Shown: positions 1 to 6,495 of the stretch, piece by piece | How the letters are laid out: every line of letters starts with the position of its first letter | Position numbering within the stretch: the stretch's first letter is position 1 | Assembly: GCA_031554215.1 (NCBI GenBank) | Contig: JAVBKF010000168.1 | Coordinates: 1-12,587, forward strand | Length of the DNA: 12,587 nt | Origin: JAVBKE01 sp031554215 | GTDB lineage: Bacteria > Bacillota > Bacilli > JARBTR01 | Reading direction: 5' to 3' | Position numbers and translations under genes: made by a program | Notes under the pieces: model-generated | What the model was told of the DNA's origin: nothing | Database searches by the model: none | What the model saw: only the letters and a program-made list of their open reading frames with translations

Positions 1-2
1 AT

Positions 3-152
3 CATCGTTGCTACTCGCAATATATAGCAACCTTCGACAACGCTCTCAGTGTTGTCGAGCTATATTGCATGAGCCAAGAAGAATGCGATACGTGTCGAGC
101 GGAACGTCAAGAAGACGAAGCAATGATCAGCCACTATTGGCAAGGACGATAG
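3..152 (+). CDS. C-terminal end of an unidentified protein, cut by the window edge
   Basis: The frame is open from the first bases of the window to a TAG at 150-152, so the gene starts upstream of the window; only about 49 codons are seen. An in-frame ATG at 69 could give a 27-aa peptide, but I see no ribosome binding site for it. The visible end carries a C-x6-C-x2-C cluster (ending CDTC) in a charged, Glu/Arg/Gln-rich tail and finishes HYWQGR. The cysteines could hold a metal, but the residues before them are not enough to name a family. The next gene follows 14 bp later in the same direction, and its ribosome binding site overlaps this stop codon, which suggests one transcript. The function is unknown. 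Confidence 0.5.
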   Translation, partial: HRCYSQYIATFDNALSVVELYCMSQEECDTCRAERQEDEAMISHYWQGR

Positions 153-166
153 GAGACAAGAACAAC

Positions 167-367
167 ATGGAAGGCCAACAACCAGCCAAGATGGTCGCAG
201 TGAAACTCGGCAAGCAACCAGGCTATGCTGCATACGTGCAGTACAATCGGGAGACACTCTCGTTCGATGTAGTTGTCGATCTAGGTGTATATGGCGTGTA
301 TGTAACGCCAGGGCAACCTAGCTATCTAGCAGCAGAGCAAGTTGTTATGGAGGGCGTCAATGGCTAA
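167..367 (+). CDS. Small hypothetical protein (66 aa)
   Basis: The frame is open further upstream (from about position 8), but ATG 167 is chosen because AGGAG at 151-155 lies 11 nt before it and the upstream extension would overlap the preceding gene. The protein is small and looks beta-rich, with alternating hydrophobic residues (KMVAVKLGKQ, then FDVVVDLGVYGVYV) and a GYAAYVQYNRET stretch. I see no catalytic motif, signal peptide or membrane segment. Its stop overlaps the start of the next gene by 8 bp, so the two are probably translationally coupled. I do not recognise the family; it is typical of the small early proteins of tailed phages. Confidence 0.6.
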   Translation: MEGQQPAKMVAVKLGKQPGYAAYVQYNRETLSFDVVVDLGVYGVYVTPGQPSYLAAEQVVMEGVNG

Positions 368-767
368 GCACACGCACTTGCCGCAAGGCAGCCTAGAAGC
401 TATCATGCGGCATACCAACGAAGGTATCTGTTACGAAAATCCACGTTCGATTGAAGAGATACAAAAGCGTTGGGTGTACATGCAACAGTTATTCGGTGTT
501 GGTACCGGGTACGTTCGTATCTTCATTGCAGGTACTTGGCTGACTACAAGCCGTGCGATAGTATCCTGTGACTTCGAGGATCAAATTGAGATCCTGGAGC
601 TTACACCAGCGCAGGCTGTGGTCCTCCAGGGTGAACGTGTACATTACTTGCGGATAGCGCCGACTGTACACCATGAGGTCTGGTTCCAACTTACCGATGA
701 CAATATGGGGCCGATGCCCCGCCTAGAGGCCAAATTAGATGAACTATACGCCGACTCAGATGACTAG
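360..767 (+). CDS. Hypothetical protein (135 aa)
   Basis: ATG 360 is preceded by GGAG at 349-352 (7-nt spacing); a TTG at 342 in the same frame lacks comparable support. The start overlaps the previous stop by 8 bp. The protein begins with a charged helical segment (residues about 15-35, with IEEIQKRW) followed by alternating hydrophobic stretches (YVRIFIAGTWL, IEILELTPAQAVVLQG, VHYLRIAPTVHHEVWFQL) that look like beta strands, and it ends in an acidic tail. There is no signal peptide, membrane helix, cysteine cluster or nucleotide-binding motif. It belongs to the short plus-strand operon at 1-1065 and overlaps the next gene by 29 bp. The function is unknown. Confidence 0.65.
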   Translation: MAKHTHLPQGSLEAIMRHTNEGICYENPRSIEEIQKRWVYMQQLFGVGTGYVRIFIAGTWLTTSRAIVSCDFEDQIEILELTPAQAVVLQGERVHYLRIAPTVHHEVWFQLTDDNMGPMPRLEAKLDELYADSDD

Positions 768-1065
768 CCCGGAAGATAACAATACAGCACCAGCTAATCT
801 TCCGGCACTCAAGTTCTCTGACGATGATGGCGCAATCATGCGCTACATTGCAAGCGAGCTTGAAGGCGCGAACGTGCAGATATACATGATGATTGTCATC
901 GACTATGCACGAACCTCCATCAACACATCAATGCCAGACCTACGTAGGGCGTTCTTGATTTATCAAGAAGCCATCCGCGCAACACATAATCCCATACGTG
1001 CCGAACAAGTCGCAGCGAACAGCGCGGTCCTACACAATCTCAAGCTCGCACTAACAATCGAATAG
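739..1065 (+). CDS. Hypothetical protein (108 aa), last gene of the plus-strand operon
   Basis: ATG 739 is chosen because AGAGG at 725-729 gives 9-nt spacing; the in-frame ATG at 760, which overlaps the end of the preceding gene, has no ribosome binding site. The first 25 residues are polar and probably disordered. The rest is rich in helix formers (residues about 31-105, including IMRYIASELEGANVQIYMM and LRRAFLIYQEAIRA), suggesting a small all-helical bundle. No enzyme motif is visible. The gene ends in tandem stop codons (TAG TAA) and is followed 25 bp later by a strong inverted repeat, so it is very likely the last gene of its transcript. The function is unknown. Confidence 0.6.
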   Translation: MNYTPTQMTSPEDNNTAPANLPALKFSDDDGAIMRYIASELEGANVQIYMMIVIDYARTSINTSMPDLRRAFLIYQEAIRATHNPIRAEQVAANSAVLHNLKLALTIE

Positions 1066-1089
1066 TAACGCATCCTCCGCCACTACACC

Positions 1090-1125
1090 AAAGAGCCCGT
1101 ATACTACCACGTATACGGGCTCTTT
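1090..1125 (+). terminator. Perfect 15-bp hairpin between converging operons
   Basis: A perfect inverted repeat pairs 1090-1104 with 1111-1125 around a 6-nt loop. On the plus strand the stem ends in TTT and is followed by GCGTTTCT, a weak T-rich tail; on the minus strand there is no T run. It lies 25 bp after the last plus-strand gene and 87 bp from the end of the minus-strand operon. It most likely ends plus-strand transcription, and may also block transcripts arriving from the right. Confidence 0.75.
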
Positions 1126-1171
1126 GCGTTTCTAGGCCATTAGAACGAGCATAGCGCGGCACCTGAAAGCC

Positions 1172-1199
1172 CCGATCTAGCCCGTTCTAGGTAGATCGG
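1172..1199 (-). terminator. Possible terminator hairpin at the end of the minus-strand operon
   Basis: An 8-bp perfect stem (1172-1179 with 1192-1199) encloses a 12-nt loop and starts 13 bp after the last minus-strand stop codon. On the minus strand the stem runs into GGGGCTTTCAG, so the T run is only three bases. Position favours a terminator or a stabilising 3' end; the weak T tract is why confidence is moderate. The loop shares the 10-mer GTTCTAGGTA with the loop of the terminator at 11332-11391. Confidence 0.4.
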
Positions 1200-1211
1200 C
1201 ACATGATTATT

Positions 1212-1553
1212 CTATCCAATTGCAAGAACAAGCGAACCAGCCTCAACGTTCACTAATTCCAACAAAGGTCGAAGGCGCTCATTACTCCGTCCGCTACTGG
1301 TCATTTGGCCCAGAAGTGTAGCAACATTGGTGAGCTCACGCTTGTTGCCCACAACCCACTCGAACCCATCGCGTCGTGTATAGATGTTGCCACCGAATAG
1401 ACTACACACTAGCTCCGCCTCTGCTCGTTCGGTAGTAAACAGCTTCAAGCACACATAACGCCCCCCATCTACCTTATGGGCTCGACCTTTGTCGAGTATG
1501 AGCCGTAGTCCATCATGCTCTTCATTATCAGAACAATACGTCCGCTTCAACAT
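1212..1553 (-). CDS. Small protein resembling half of a LAGLIDADG endonuclease domain (113 aa)
   Basis: The start is the second of two adjacent ATG codons (1553), because a GAGG inside the polymerase 3' end (1563-1560) is 6 nt away; the first ATG (1556) would leave only 3 nt. The gene overlaps the end of the polymerase gene by 26 bp. Residues 33-85 follow a strand-helix-strand-strand-helix pattern with LFGGNIYTRRDGFEWVVGN (about 52-70) and a following Leu-rich helix. This resembles the second half of LAGLIDADG homing endonuclease repeats (the 'FGG-IY-...-Y-W-...' part). The acidic LAGLIDADG helix itself is absent, so nuclease activity is unlikely. It could be a degenerate remnant or a DNA-binding derivative, or the similarity could be superficial. 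It is the last gene of the operon. Confidence 0.6.
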   Translation of the reverse strand: MLKRTYCSDNEEHDGLRLILDKGRAHKVDGGRYVCLKLFTTERAEAELVCSLFGGNIYTRRDGFEWVVGNKRELTNVATLLGQMTSSGRSNERLRPLLELVNVEAGSLVLAIG

Positions 1554-4203
1554 CATACACCTCGAAGTGTTCAAAGTCCTCAGCGTCATAGAGCGCAACG
1601 ATTGGAACATCCAGCGTATCATCCAATCGCTTTGCCCAACGATCAAGTACATCTATATCGACAAGCCACGGAATGCCAGGGAACCATTTCTCTCCTAGCC
1701 CTTCCATAACTTCCTTCATGTCCGCTTCTGCCAAAGCAACGTCCTCGGTTCTAATCTCCATACCCGTTGCATCGTGCATACTAAGTACGACCGGCCATCC
1801 TCGTTTGTCCAATTCAATAGCAGACAACAGGTTCAGGTCTGACGCATCCCCCTGGATCGGCATGTTCCAACACGCTCGTTGTATATCGACAAGTGTCTGT
1901 TCATTGATAACCCAGAAGTACAGACGACGACCAAACGAGCTTTCAATATAGCCTTGTTCAACGCCGGTTCGCCACATTCGTTCACGCCACTTAGGAGCCT
2001 CAGTCAACACGTTATCGTAGCTCCTAATGATCTCCCTAGCTTTCTCAGCCGGTAGGTTGAACTGCGCTCCGAACGAATATTCATTGCCTCCGTATATGTA
2101 TGAGAAATTGAGGTTCTTGATCCAAGTCCGTTTCTCTTTGTTCCAATTGCCTTCACCAAACAGTAAATTTGCTCCTTCATCGTGAAGGTCACGACCAGAC
2201 CTATAGACTTCCAAGAGAAATGGATCTTGGCAGCCCCACGCCCATCGCCTCATTTCCGCTTGGCTATAATCGCCCATAAGGAGCTTATGCCCCTCTTCTG
2301 CGATAACAGCCGACCTGATTGCATCACCATATCTGTCCTTACCGGCTCGTGGCAATGTCTGCCAAGCCGGTTTGTTTGCACTCAATCTTCCAGTCTTAGC
2401 GCGATGTAGATTGTACGAAGGATGCACACGCCCATCTATCCCCACGTAAGCTAGTATGGTGTCTACATACGCTGTAATGATCTTGTCGATACGTCTGAAC
2501 TTCAACAATAGTTCCGTGAACGGTTCTTGTTTCAATCCAGGTGTGTTTTCGATTGCAGCGCCACAAGTCGAGCGTTTGGCGTAGTGTTTGCTCGTATGCT
2601 CCCTATATCCAAGTACCTCGAACACATACTTGCCGTTCTGCACATGTGAGCGCGGATTTTCCACTACGCCCTTAGTCAGCATTCGTATCTCATATGCTAC
2701 GGCGTCGCGCTCATTGGCGAACTGCACACGCAAGCCCCTAAGATACGGCTCGTCTACTCTCATGCCGCGTTGTTCCACGCGGGTTAGCATAGCTTGTCCA
2801 GGCATCAGAAGCTCTAGGAAAGGCCGCTCCATTTGCCCCTGCTCTACTAACCGAATAGTATAGTCAATCCACAACTGATGTGTAACAGCAACGTCCCAGG
2901 CTAGATACTGCGCCAACTTATCCTCTGGGATCATAGAATACAGAAACTCAACGCCCTTCGGACAGGACTTCTTATAACGTGTTACCAGCTCCTCTTCATA
3001 ATTAGGTATGCCATACTCCAACATACCTAACTCCTTCAAGCCATGTGGCGGGTTCACGTTCAAGACGTAGTGCGCCAGCATCGTATCAAAGTCGGTCTTG
3101 GCGTATTGCACGCCGTCACGTTGCAGCCACAATACGTCGAACTTTCCGTTATGTGCTATATTGGTCGTTCGTTGAAACAGCTCATTGACAAGCTCCCTAG
3201 CCAGAGGTTCTTGCCACAAGCGTTGATTGATAATGATGGTTGCATCTGTGTTCGTAGCAATGCCAACCATCAATATGTTTCGGTGTGGTACGTTAGGTCG
3301 ATCATACCACGTATCCGCCGTATCTGTTTCCACGTCGAAGCTAACCCAGCTACCGTCCTGTATGCTCTCAAGCAACGAAGAGAGGTGTGCGATATTACGC
3401 GCCATAATGGGCACAGGCGCCGTTTGTAGTTTATGTGGCTTCCGTCCCTCAGCGAACGTATCCAAGTCTTTCTGAAAGTCTGGATAGATAGCGGGCACAC
3501 GTAACACGTAGGCAGGATGGACCGTTAGCACAGCCTCCATATCTACCAGGCCCAGGCCGTTGGGCTTGTGCCATTCGCCACGCTGCCGTGTAATCGTAAC
3601 CTTCTTAGCAGCCGGACCTTCCACAGCTCTCAGCGCAGCCTCCGCCCCGTATTTACCAGCACCTAGCACGCGCTTGCAATCTTTCAGTTCGCTAAGTTCC
3701 GCTTCCAACCTAGGTCTACAGCAATCGACTGCTCCCGAATAAGGTTCTAGTTTGTTGTCGGGTGGTCTACACAGTACAGCGTTGGTCAAGAACCCTTCTG
3801 ATTCATCCAAGCCTGCACGCTTGAGTCCCTCCCTAAGAACTTGGCCAGATGCTCCAATAAACGGTCTACGAACCCTGGCCAATATTTCATCCTTACCAGG
3901 AGCCTCCCCAATCACTGCGAACGTTGCTCCAGTTCCACCCTCGCTAGGCACCATCTTGAACCCATAGCCACCTAAGGGACATTTCTCGCATAGTGCAAGG
4001 GGATGCTTTCGTCGTGCCCGCAGGTCCGCAAGTAGTCGTTCCTTGTCTACAGGCTCAAGCTCAATATCGAACACTTCATCAGCACTAGATTTGAATCCAG
4101 CGGGCGAAGTCGGAGATGCAAACTCCGTAGGGTCCATATCGAACGTAACTTTCGAGGCATTGTCCTGGGCAACCTTTGACTTATCATTGTTGGTCATGTT
4201 CAT
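1528..4203 (-). CDS. Family A DNA polymerase fused to an N-terminal uracil-DNA glycosylase domain and 3'-5' exonuclease
   Basis: This 891-aa protein is the likely replicative polymerase. Residues 1-58 are polar and acidic. Residues about 60-250 match family 4 uracil-DNA glycosylases: C72-x2-C75, GEAPG (99-103), C145 in LCRPP, C161/C162 and HPAYVLR (229-235), the expected Fe-S ligands and active-site motifs. Residues about 280-450 form a DEDDy exonuclease: FDVET (D290, E292), HNGKFD (D356) and Y433-x3-D437. The polymerase follows: TGRLSA (604-609), motif A DYSQAE (645-650), motif B R692-x3-K696-x3-F700-x3-Y704-G705, QGDASD (784-789) and motif C MHDA (809-812). Motif C normally reads HDE, so the second carboxylate is replaced by Ala. 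There is no 5' nuclease domain. ATG 4203 overlaps the methyltransferase stop by one base and lies 3 nt after AGGAG; ATG 4197 has better 9-nt spacing, so the true start may be two codons later. Confidence 0.96.
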   Translation of the reverse strand: MNMTNNDKSKVAQDNASKVTFDMDPTEFASPTSPAGFKSSADEVFDIELEPVDKERLLADLRARRKHPLALCEKCPLGGYGFKMVPSEGGTGATFAVIGEAPGKDEILARVRRPFIGASGQVLREGLKRAGLDESEGFLTNAVLCRPPDNKLEPYSGAVDCCRPRLEAELSELKDCKRVLGAGKYGAEAALRAVEGPAAKKVTITRQRGEWHKPNGLGLVDMEAVLTVHPAYVLRVPAIYPDFQKDLDTFAEGRKPHKLQTAPVPIMARNIAHLSSLLESIQDGSWVSFDVETDTADTWYDRPNVPHRNILMVGIATNTDATIIINQRLWQEPLARELVNELFQRTTNIAHNGKFDVLWLQRDGVQYAKTDFDTMLAHYVLNVNPPHGLKELGMLEYGIPNYEEELVTRYKKSCPKGVEFLYSMIPEDKLAQYLAWDVAVTHQLWIDYTIRLVEQGQMERPFLELLMPGQAMLTRVEQRGMRVDEPYLRGLRVQFANERDAVAYEIRMLTKGVVENPRSHVQNGKYVFEVLGYREHTSKHYAKRSTCGAAIENTPGLKQEPFTELLLKFRRIDKIITAYVDTILAYVGIDGRVHPSYNLHRAKTGRLSANKPAWQTLPRAGKDRYGDAIRSAVIAEEGHKLLMGDYSQAEMRRWAWGCQDPFLLEVYRSGRDLHDEGANLLFGEGNWNKEKRTWIKNLNFSYIYGGNEYSFGAQFNLPAEKAREIIRSYDNVLTEAPKWRERMWRTGVEQGYIESSFGRRLYFWVINEQTLVDIQRACWNMPIQGDASDLNLLSAIELDKRGWPVVLSMHDATGMEIRTEDVALAEADMKEVMEGLGEKWFPGIPWLVDIDVLDRWAKRLDDTLDVPIVALYDAEDFEHFEVYDVEADVLF

Positions 4204-4808
4204 TATCTCCTGGCCGAGCGACTTCGTTCGGGATCTGGAATATATAGCCAGTCCACTTCCGTTCTCCCGGTATAGCCCTTACGCCACGTTAGCATAGCGT
4301 ATTCAGTCATATCGTTATCGCTACTCCCTTCTATGAACGAAGGGCGAAGCGATAGGATTTGAACGAGCGCCGGCCGTAGCTTATAACCTTCACGATACAT
4401 ACTAACGTATCGTTTTTCAGATGCGAGGAAACCCAATCGTAGCAGCAAGCAAAGGTAGCCTCCAGGCACGAGCAATTCCATGCTGTGTCGGATAATCTGT
4501 TCTGCTATACTAAACGGTGGATTACCCAACACTAAATCGTATTGGAACGCTGGCCGATACAGTCGGTAATCACCTTGCACCCATCCATCGTAACACGACG
4601 GCCGAGCGAGCTGTCTAGTTTCGACGCCTGTAACGTCCAAGAAAGGCCAGCGTTTTTTAGCAGCCTGTCCCCATACACCGCTACCAGCACCAGGGTCGAG
4701 CATCGTTGGTGCGTTAGTATCGTACAGCATTTGTGTAGCTGGAAGATACTCAAGCAAGCCCTCCGCTAGATACGGCTTAGTATACTTCACGTCCCTTGGA
4801 TTTGTCAT
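4203..4808 (-). CDS. SAM-dependent DNA methyltransferase, N6-adenine/N4-cytosine type (201 aa)
   Basis: The protein carries DPGAGSGVWG (residues 38-47), the SAM-binding glycine loop, an acidic residue after the next strand (E63 in VTGVETRQ), D80 in a position typical for base contact, and NPPFS (96-100), the catalytic [DNS]PP[YFW] motif of enzymes that methylate exocyclic amino groups of adenine or cytosine. Its length and lack of a separate recognition domain fit small orphan phage methyltransferases. It would modify phage DNA, for example against host restriction; the target sequence cannot be read from the protein. ATG 4808 overlaps the previous stop (ATGA), so translation is probably coupled; a GGAG sits 12 nt upstream, a weak spacing. 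Its stop overlaps the polymerase start by one base. Confidence 0.88.
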   Translation of the reverse strand: MTNPRDVKYTKPYLAEGLLEYLPATQMLYDTNAPTMLDPGAGSGVWGQAAKKRWPFLDVTGVETRQLARPSCYDGWVQGDYRLYRPAFQYDLVLGNPPFSIAEQIIRHSMELLVPGGYLCLLLRLGFLASEKRYVSMYREGYKLRPALVQILSLRPSFIEGSSDNDMTEYAMLTWRKGYTGRTEVDWLYIPDPERSRSARR

Positions 4809-5059
4809 CGGCGCCTACTGCTCCCTTTATCTCCCACTACTGGCCGATGAGCTTGATGTTCTGCACAATAGGCGACACTCCCCACGCCGATTGTAGCAGA
4901 CCAGACCGCTGGCTCGCCACATATATCACACGCGCCTAATGGCTCGCTGTCTACTATACAGTGTAGTAAATCCTGTAGGCTCGTATTTTCAGGCATACCG
5001 AAGCGTTCGTTATTTACGCTATGTTGCCCACTGAAATCTCCATCCGGTTTACCGTTCAT
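4805..5059 (-). CDS. Small zinc-finger protein (84 aa)
   Basis: After a polar N-terminus and a short helix (about residues 27-38), the protein has C44-x2-C47 and C65-x2-H68 separated by 17 residues with alternating hydrophobics (WSATIGVGSVAYC). This is a CCCH-type treble-clef or zinc-ribbon-like site that should bind one Zn ion. The C-terminus is basic (GSSRRR). Such small zinc proteins in phage replication operons often bind nucleic acid or partner proteins, but nothing here identifies the target. The start at 5059 follows GAGGAG; the GAGG overlaps the preceding stop codon, 5 nt from the ATG. The stop overlaps the methyltransferase start by 4 bp. Confidence 0.75.
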   Translation of the reverse strand: MNGKPDGDFSGQHSVNNERFGMPENTSLQDLLHCIVDSEPLGACDICGEPAVWSATIGVGSVAYCAEHQAHRPVVGDKGSSRRR

Positions 5060-5066
5060 AAGCTCC

Positions 5067-5309
5067 TCAGAACGTCAATGCTAGTGCGCTGGATATTATG
5101 CCTACGACAGTCAGGCTACTACCAAGCATCAGTGAGATAAACATCGCGCTCGTTATTACCCAACCATACTTGCCGCCTAGATCGGCGTAGTACTCGCTAT
5201 TCGCTCCCTTCACTAGCTTGATGTACTTGCGGAGATACCACATCGCTATCATAATTCCGATTCCCGTCAGGCACATTCCTATCGTCAACAGTTGCATTGG
5301 CAAGCTCAT
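5067..5309 (-). CDS. Small two-helix membrane protein (80 aa)
   Basis: ATG 5309 is chosen because AGGAG lies about 10 nt upstream; the same frame stays open to 5405, but that part is charged and lies wholly inside the neighbouring gene. Two hydrophobic segments are clear: residues about 5-26 (LLTIGMCLTGIGIMIAMWYL) and about 49-78 (from WVITSAMFISL to SALAL), joined by a basic and polar loop with KYIKLVKG. The most likely picture is a hairpin integral membrane protein. Two helices and small size fit some holins, but there is no lysis gene nearby and the replication setting argues for caution. The first 113 bp overlap the preceding gene in another frame, which is long for this operon. Confidence 0.65.
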   Translation of the reverse strand: MSLPMQLLTIGMCLTGIGIMIAMWYLRKYIKLVKGANSEYYADLGGKYGWVITSAMFISLMLGSSLTVVGIISSALALTF

Positions 5310-5742
5310 TGTCGTGCATCTCCTGTAGTAGTTCATCCAATTCCCTACGATAGGCCAACGCCTCACGCCTAAATCGCATAGCCAGTTCCTCCGCTTTCTC
5401 TCCATATGATTGAGTTTGCTCTGGTGTCACATCACGTGAGCGGTCGAGCTTTTGTAGCATCAAAGCAGACAGGTCGCCATCTGCATGTAGGAAGCGCAGC
5501 GCATCCATAGCTTCATCGCGCAACGAGTGACCTAGCTTGTGTGATTCCCAAGCAGCCCATATCAACATACACTGCACGAGAATCTCGCCAGCAGGCTCGT
5601 CGTGTTCGTGTATTTCGTGTAGCTCCAGAACAGCTTGTAGTAAGTCATCTGTTCGTACTGCACGCTCACTTGCGTGTGCTAACACAACAAACGTTTGAAA
5701 GTCATTGAAATGATCTAGTACTAATGGTAGATTGGTCTGCAT
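5197..5742 (-). CDS. Hypothetical helical protein (181 aa)
   Basis: ATG 5742 has GAGG 9 nt upstream (5755-5752), which is better than the TTG at 5757 in the same frame. Residues 1-155 are rich in helix formers and charged residues, with a His/Glu-rich stretch (LELHEIHEHDEPAGE, about 40-54) that could bind metal, and a long amphipathic segment (about 118-143, including KAEELAMRFRREALAYRREL) that may form a coiled coil. The last 35 residues are polar, and their coding sequence is shared out of frame with the membrane protein gene. I do not recognise the family. It follows the MazG-like gene after a 51-bp gap that contains a hairpin. Confidence 0.7.
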   Translation of the reverse strand: MQTNLPLVLDHFNDFQTFVVLAHASERAVRTDDLLQAVLELHEIHEHDEPAGEILVQCMLIWAAWESHKLGHSLRDEAMDALRFLHADGDLSALMLQKLDRSRDVTPEQTQSYGEKAEELAMRFRREALAYRRELDELLQEMHDNELANATVDDRNVPDGNRNYDSDVVSPQVHQASEGSE

Positions 5743-5759
5743 AGAACTGAACCTCAAAG

Positions 5760-5786
5760 AGGCTAGCCCAACCTGTGAGCTAGCCT
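5760..5786 (-). other. Intercistronic hairpin after the MazG-like gene
   Basis: The 8-base arms 5760-5767 and 5779-5786 pair perfectly around an 11-nt loop, 7 bp after the MazG-like stop. On the minus strand the hairpin is followed by CTTTGAGG, which contains the ribosome binding site of the next gene, so there is no terminator T run. It could be a partial terminator, a processing site or an element affecting initiation of the 181-aa protein. Most other junctions in this operon overlap, so a 51-bp gap with a hairpin stands out. Confidence 0.4.
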
Positions 5787-5793
5787 ATAGCCG

Positions 5794-6495
5794 TTAGTCT
5801 ACTTTACCTTCCAAGTCGATAGGATCGACAAGGCCAGCATTCTCTAAGCGTTTGTGATAGTCGGGTGGAATGTAAGGATTCCGACGGTCTGCACCACCGC
5901 CGTCTTGCACACCCCCTAGCAATGTTTCGTCATCGACGCGTTTCGCTTGATCGCGTGTATCTGGACGCGGAAAGGCAAATTGCCTTTCACGAACCTCTCG
6001 TTCCAATCGTTGAAGTGCGATCTGATTGCCAGTCAACACGGCCTCTTGCTCAGGCTTGTTGTATGCCATATCGACGCCCTTCCTCATGTGTTGGATTGCT
6101 TCCTGGGAGCTAGTATCAATCGAGCTTCCAGACCTTATAGCAGCCTGTTCCGCTTGCTCGTTCTTGGTTGATGACCGGACGGCATCGAAACCTTCGGGGT
6201 AACGAGCCTTGAGCTTTGCAATGTTCAATTGCATAATCTCGTCGATTGTTACGCCGAGGGCTTGAGCAAGCAACGCAACGTACCATAGTACGTCGCCAAG
6301 CTCAATTATTAGCTTGTTGTTGATCGCCTGCGTAAGACCCTGATCGTGGTAGAAGGCTTTTTTGAGTAGGTCAGCTACTTCACCGGCTTCTCCAGCCAGT
6401 CCAAGCGCGCCATTGACAAGCATACGGTCGGTGTGTTCGCGTGTCTTCGGATTTAGCGTTGTTAGCGCCAACGTTTGGTATTCATCTGGGTGCAT
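5794..6495 (-). CDS. MazG-like NTP pyrophosphohydrolase with a long C-terminal extension (233 aa)
   Basis: Residues about 1-105 match the all-alpha MazG-like family, which cleaves (d)NTPs to monophosphate and pyrophosphate: GLAGEAGEVADLLKK carries E36 and E39, and IIELGDVLWY carries E65 and D68, the E-x2-E...E-x2-D metal site. This core is near the usual length of small phage MazG proteins. The remaining 125 residues are unlike MazG: polar, Glu/Gln/Arg-rich, with a Gly-rich patch (GGVQDGGGADRR) and a Pro/Tyr segment (NPYIPPDYHKRL); I do not recognise them. GGGGAG gives the ATG at 6495 a 7-nt spacing. The start overlaps the previous gene by 14 bp. Family knowledge suggests nucleotide-pool control; the substrate is not evident. 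Confidence 0.9.
   Translation of the reverse strand: MHPDEYQTLALTTLNPKTREHTDRMLVNGALGLAGEAGEVADLLKKAFYHDQGLTQAINNKLIIELGDVLWYVALLAQALGVTIDEIMQLNIAKLKARYPEGFDAVRSSTKNEQAEQAAIRSGSSIDTSSQEAIQHMRKGVDMAYNKPEQEAVLTGNQIALQRLEREVRERQFAFPRPDTRDQAKRVDDETLLGGVQDGGGADRRNPYIPPDYHKRLENAGLVDPIDLEGKVD

Noticed and set aside
60..257. A 65-codon minus-strand open frame with a hydrophobic Cys/Leu-rich protein
   Set aside because: It is antisense to two well-supported plus-strand frames and has no start signal.
3043..3429. A 128-codon plus-strand open frame
   Set aside because: It is entirely antisense to the exonuclease part of the polymerase gene, and the protein is Cys/Arg-rich without a motif.
5067..5309. 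Holin assignment for the two-helix membrane protein
   Set aside because: Only size and helix number fit; there is no endolysin or spanin nearby.
5310..5405. Longer N-terminus for the two-helix membrane protein
   Set aside because: It is basic and Trp/Arg-rich, lies fully inside the neighbouring gene and has a weaker start signal than ATG 5309.
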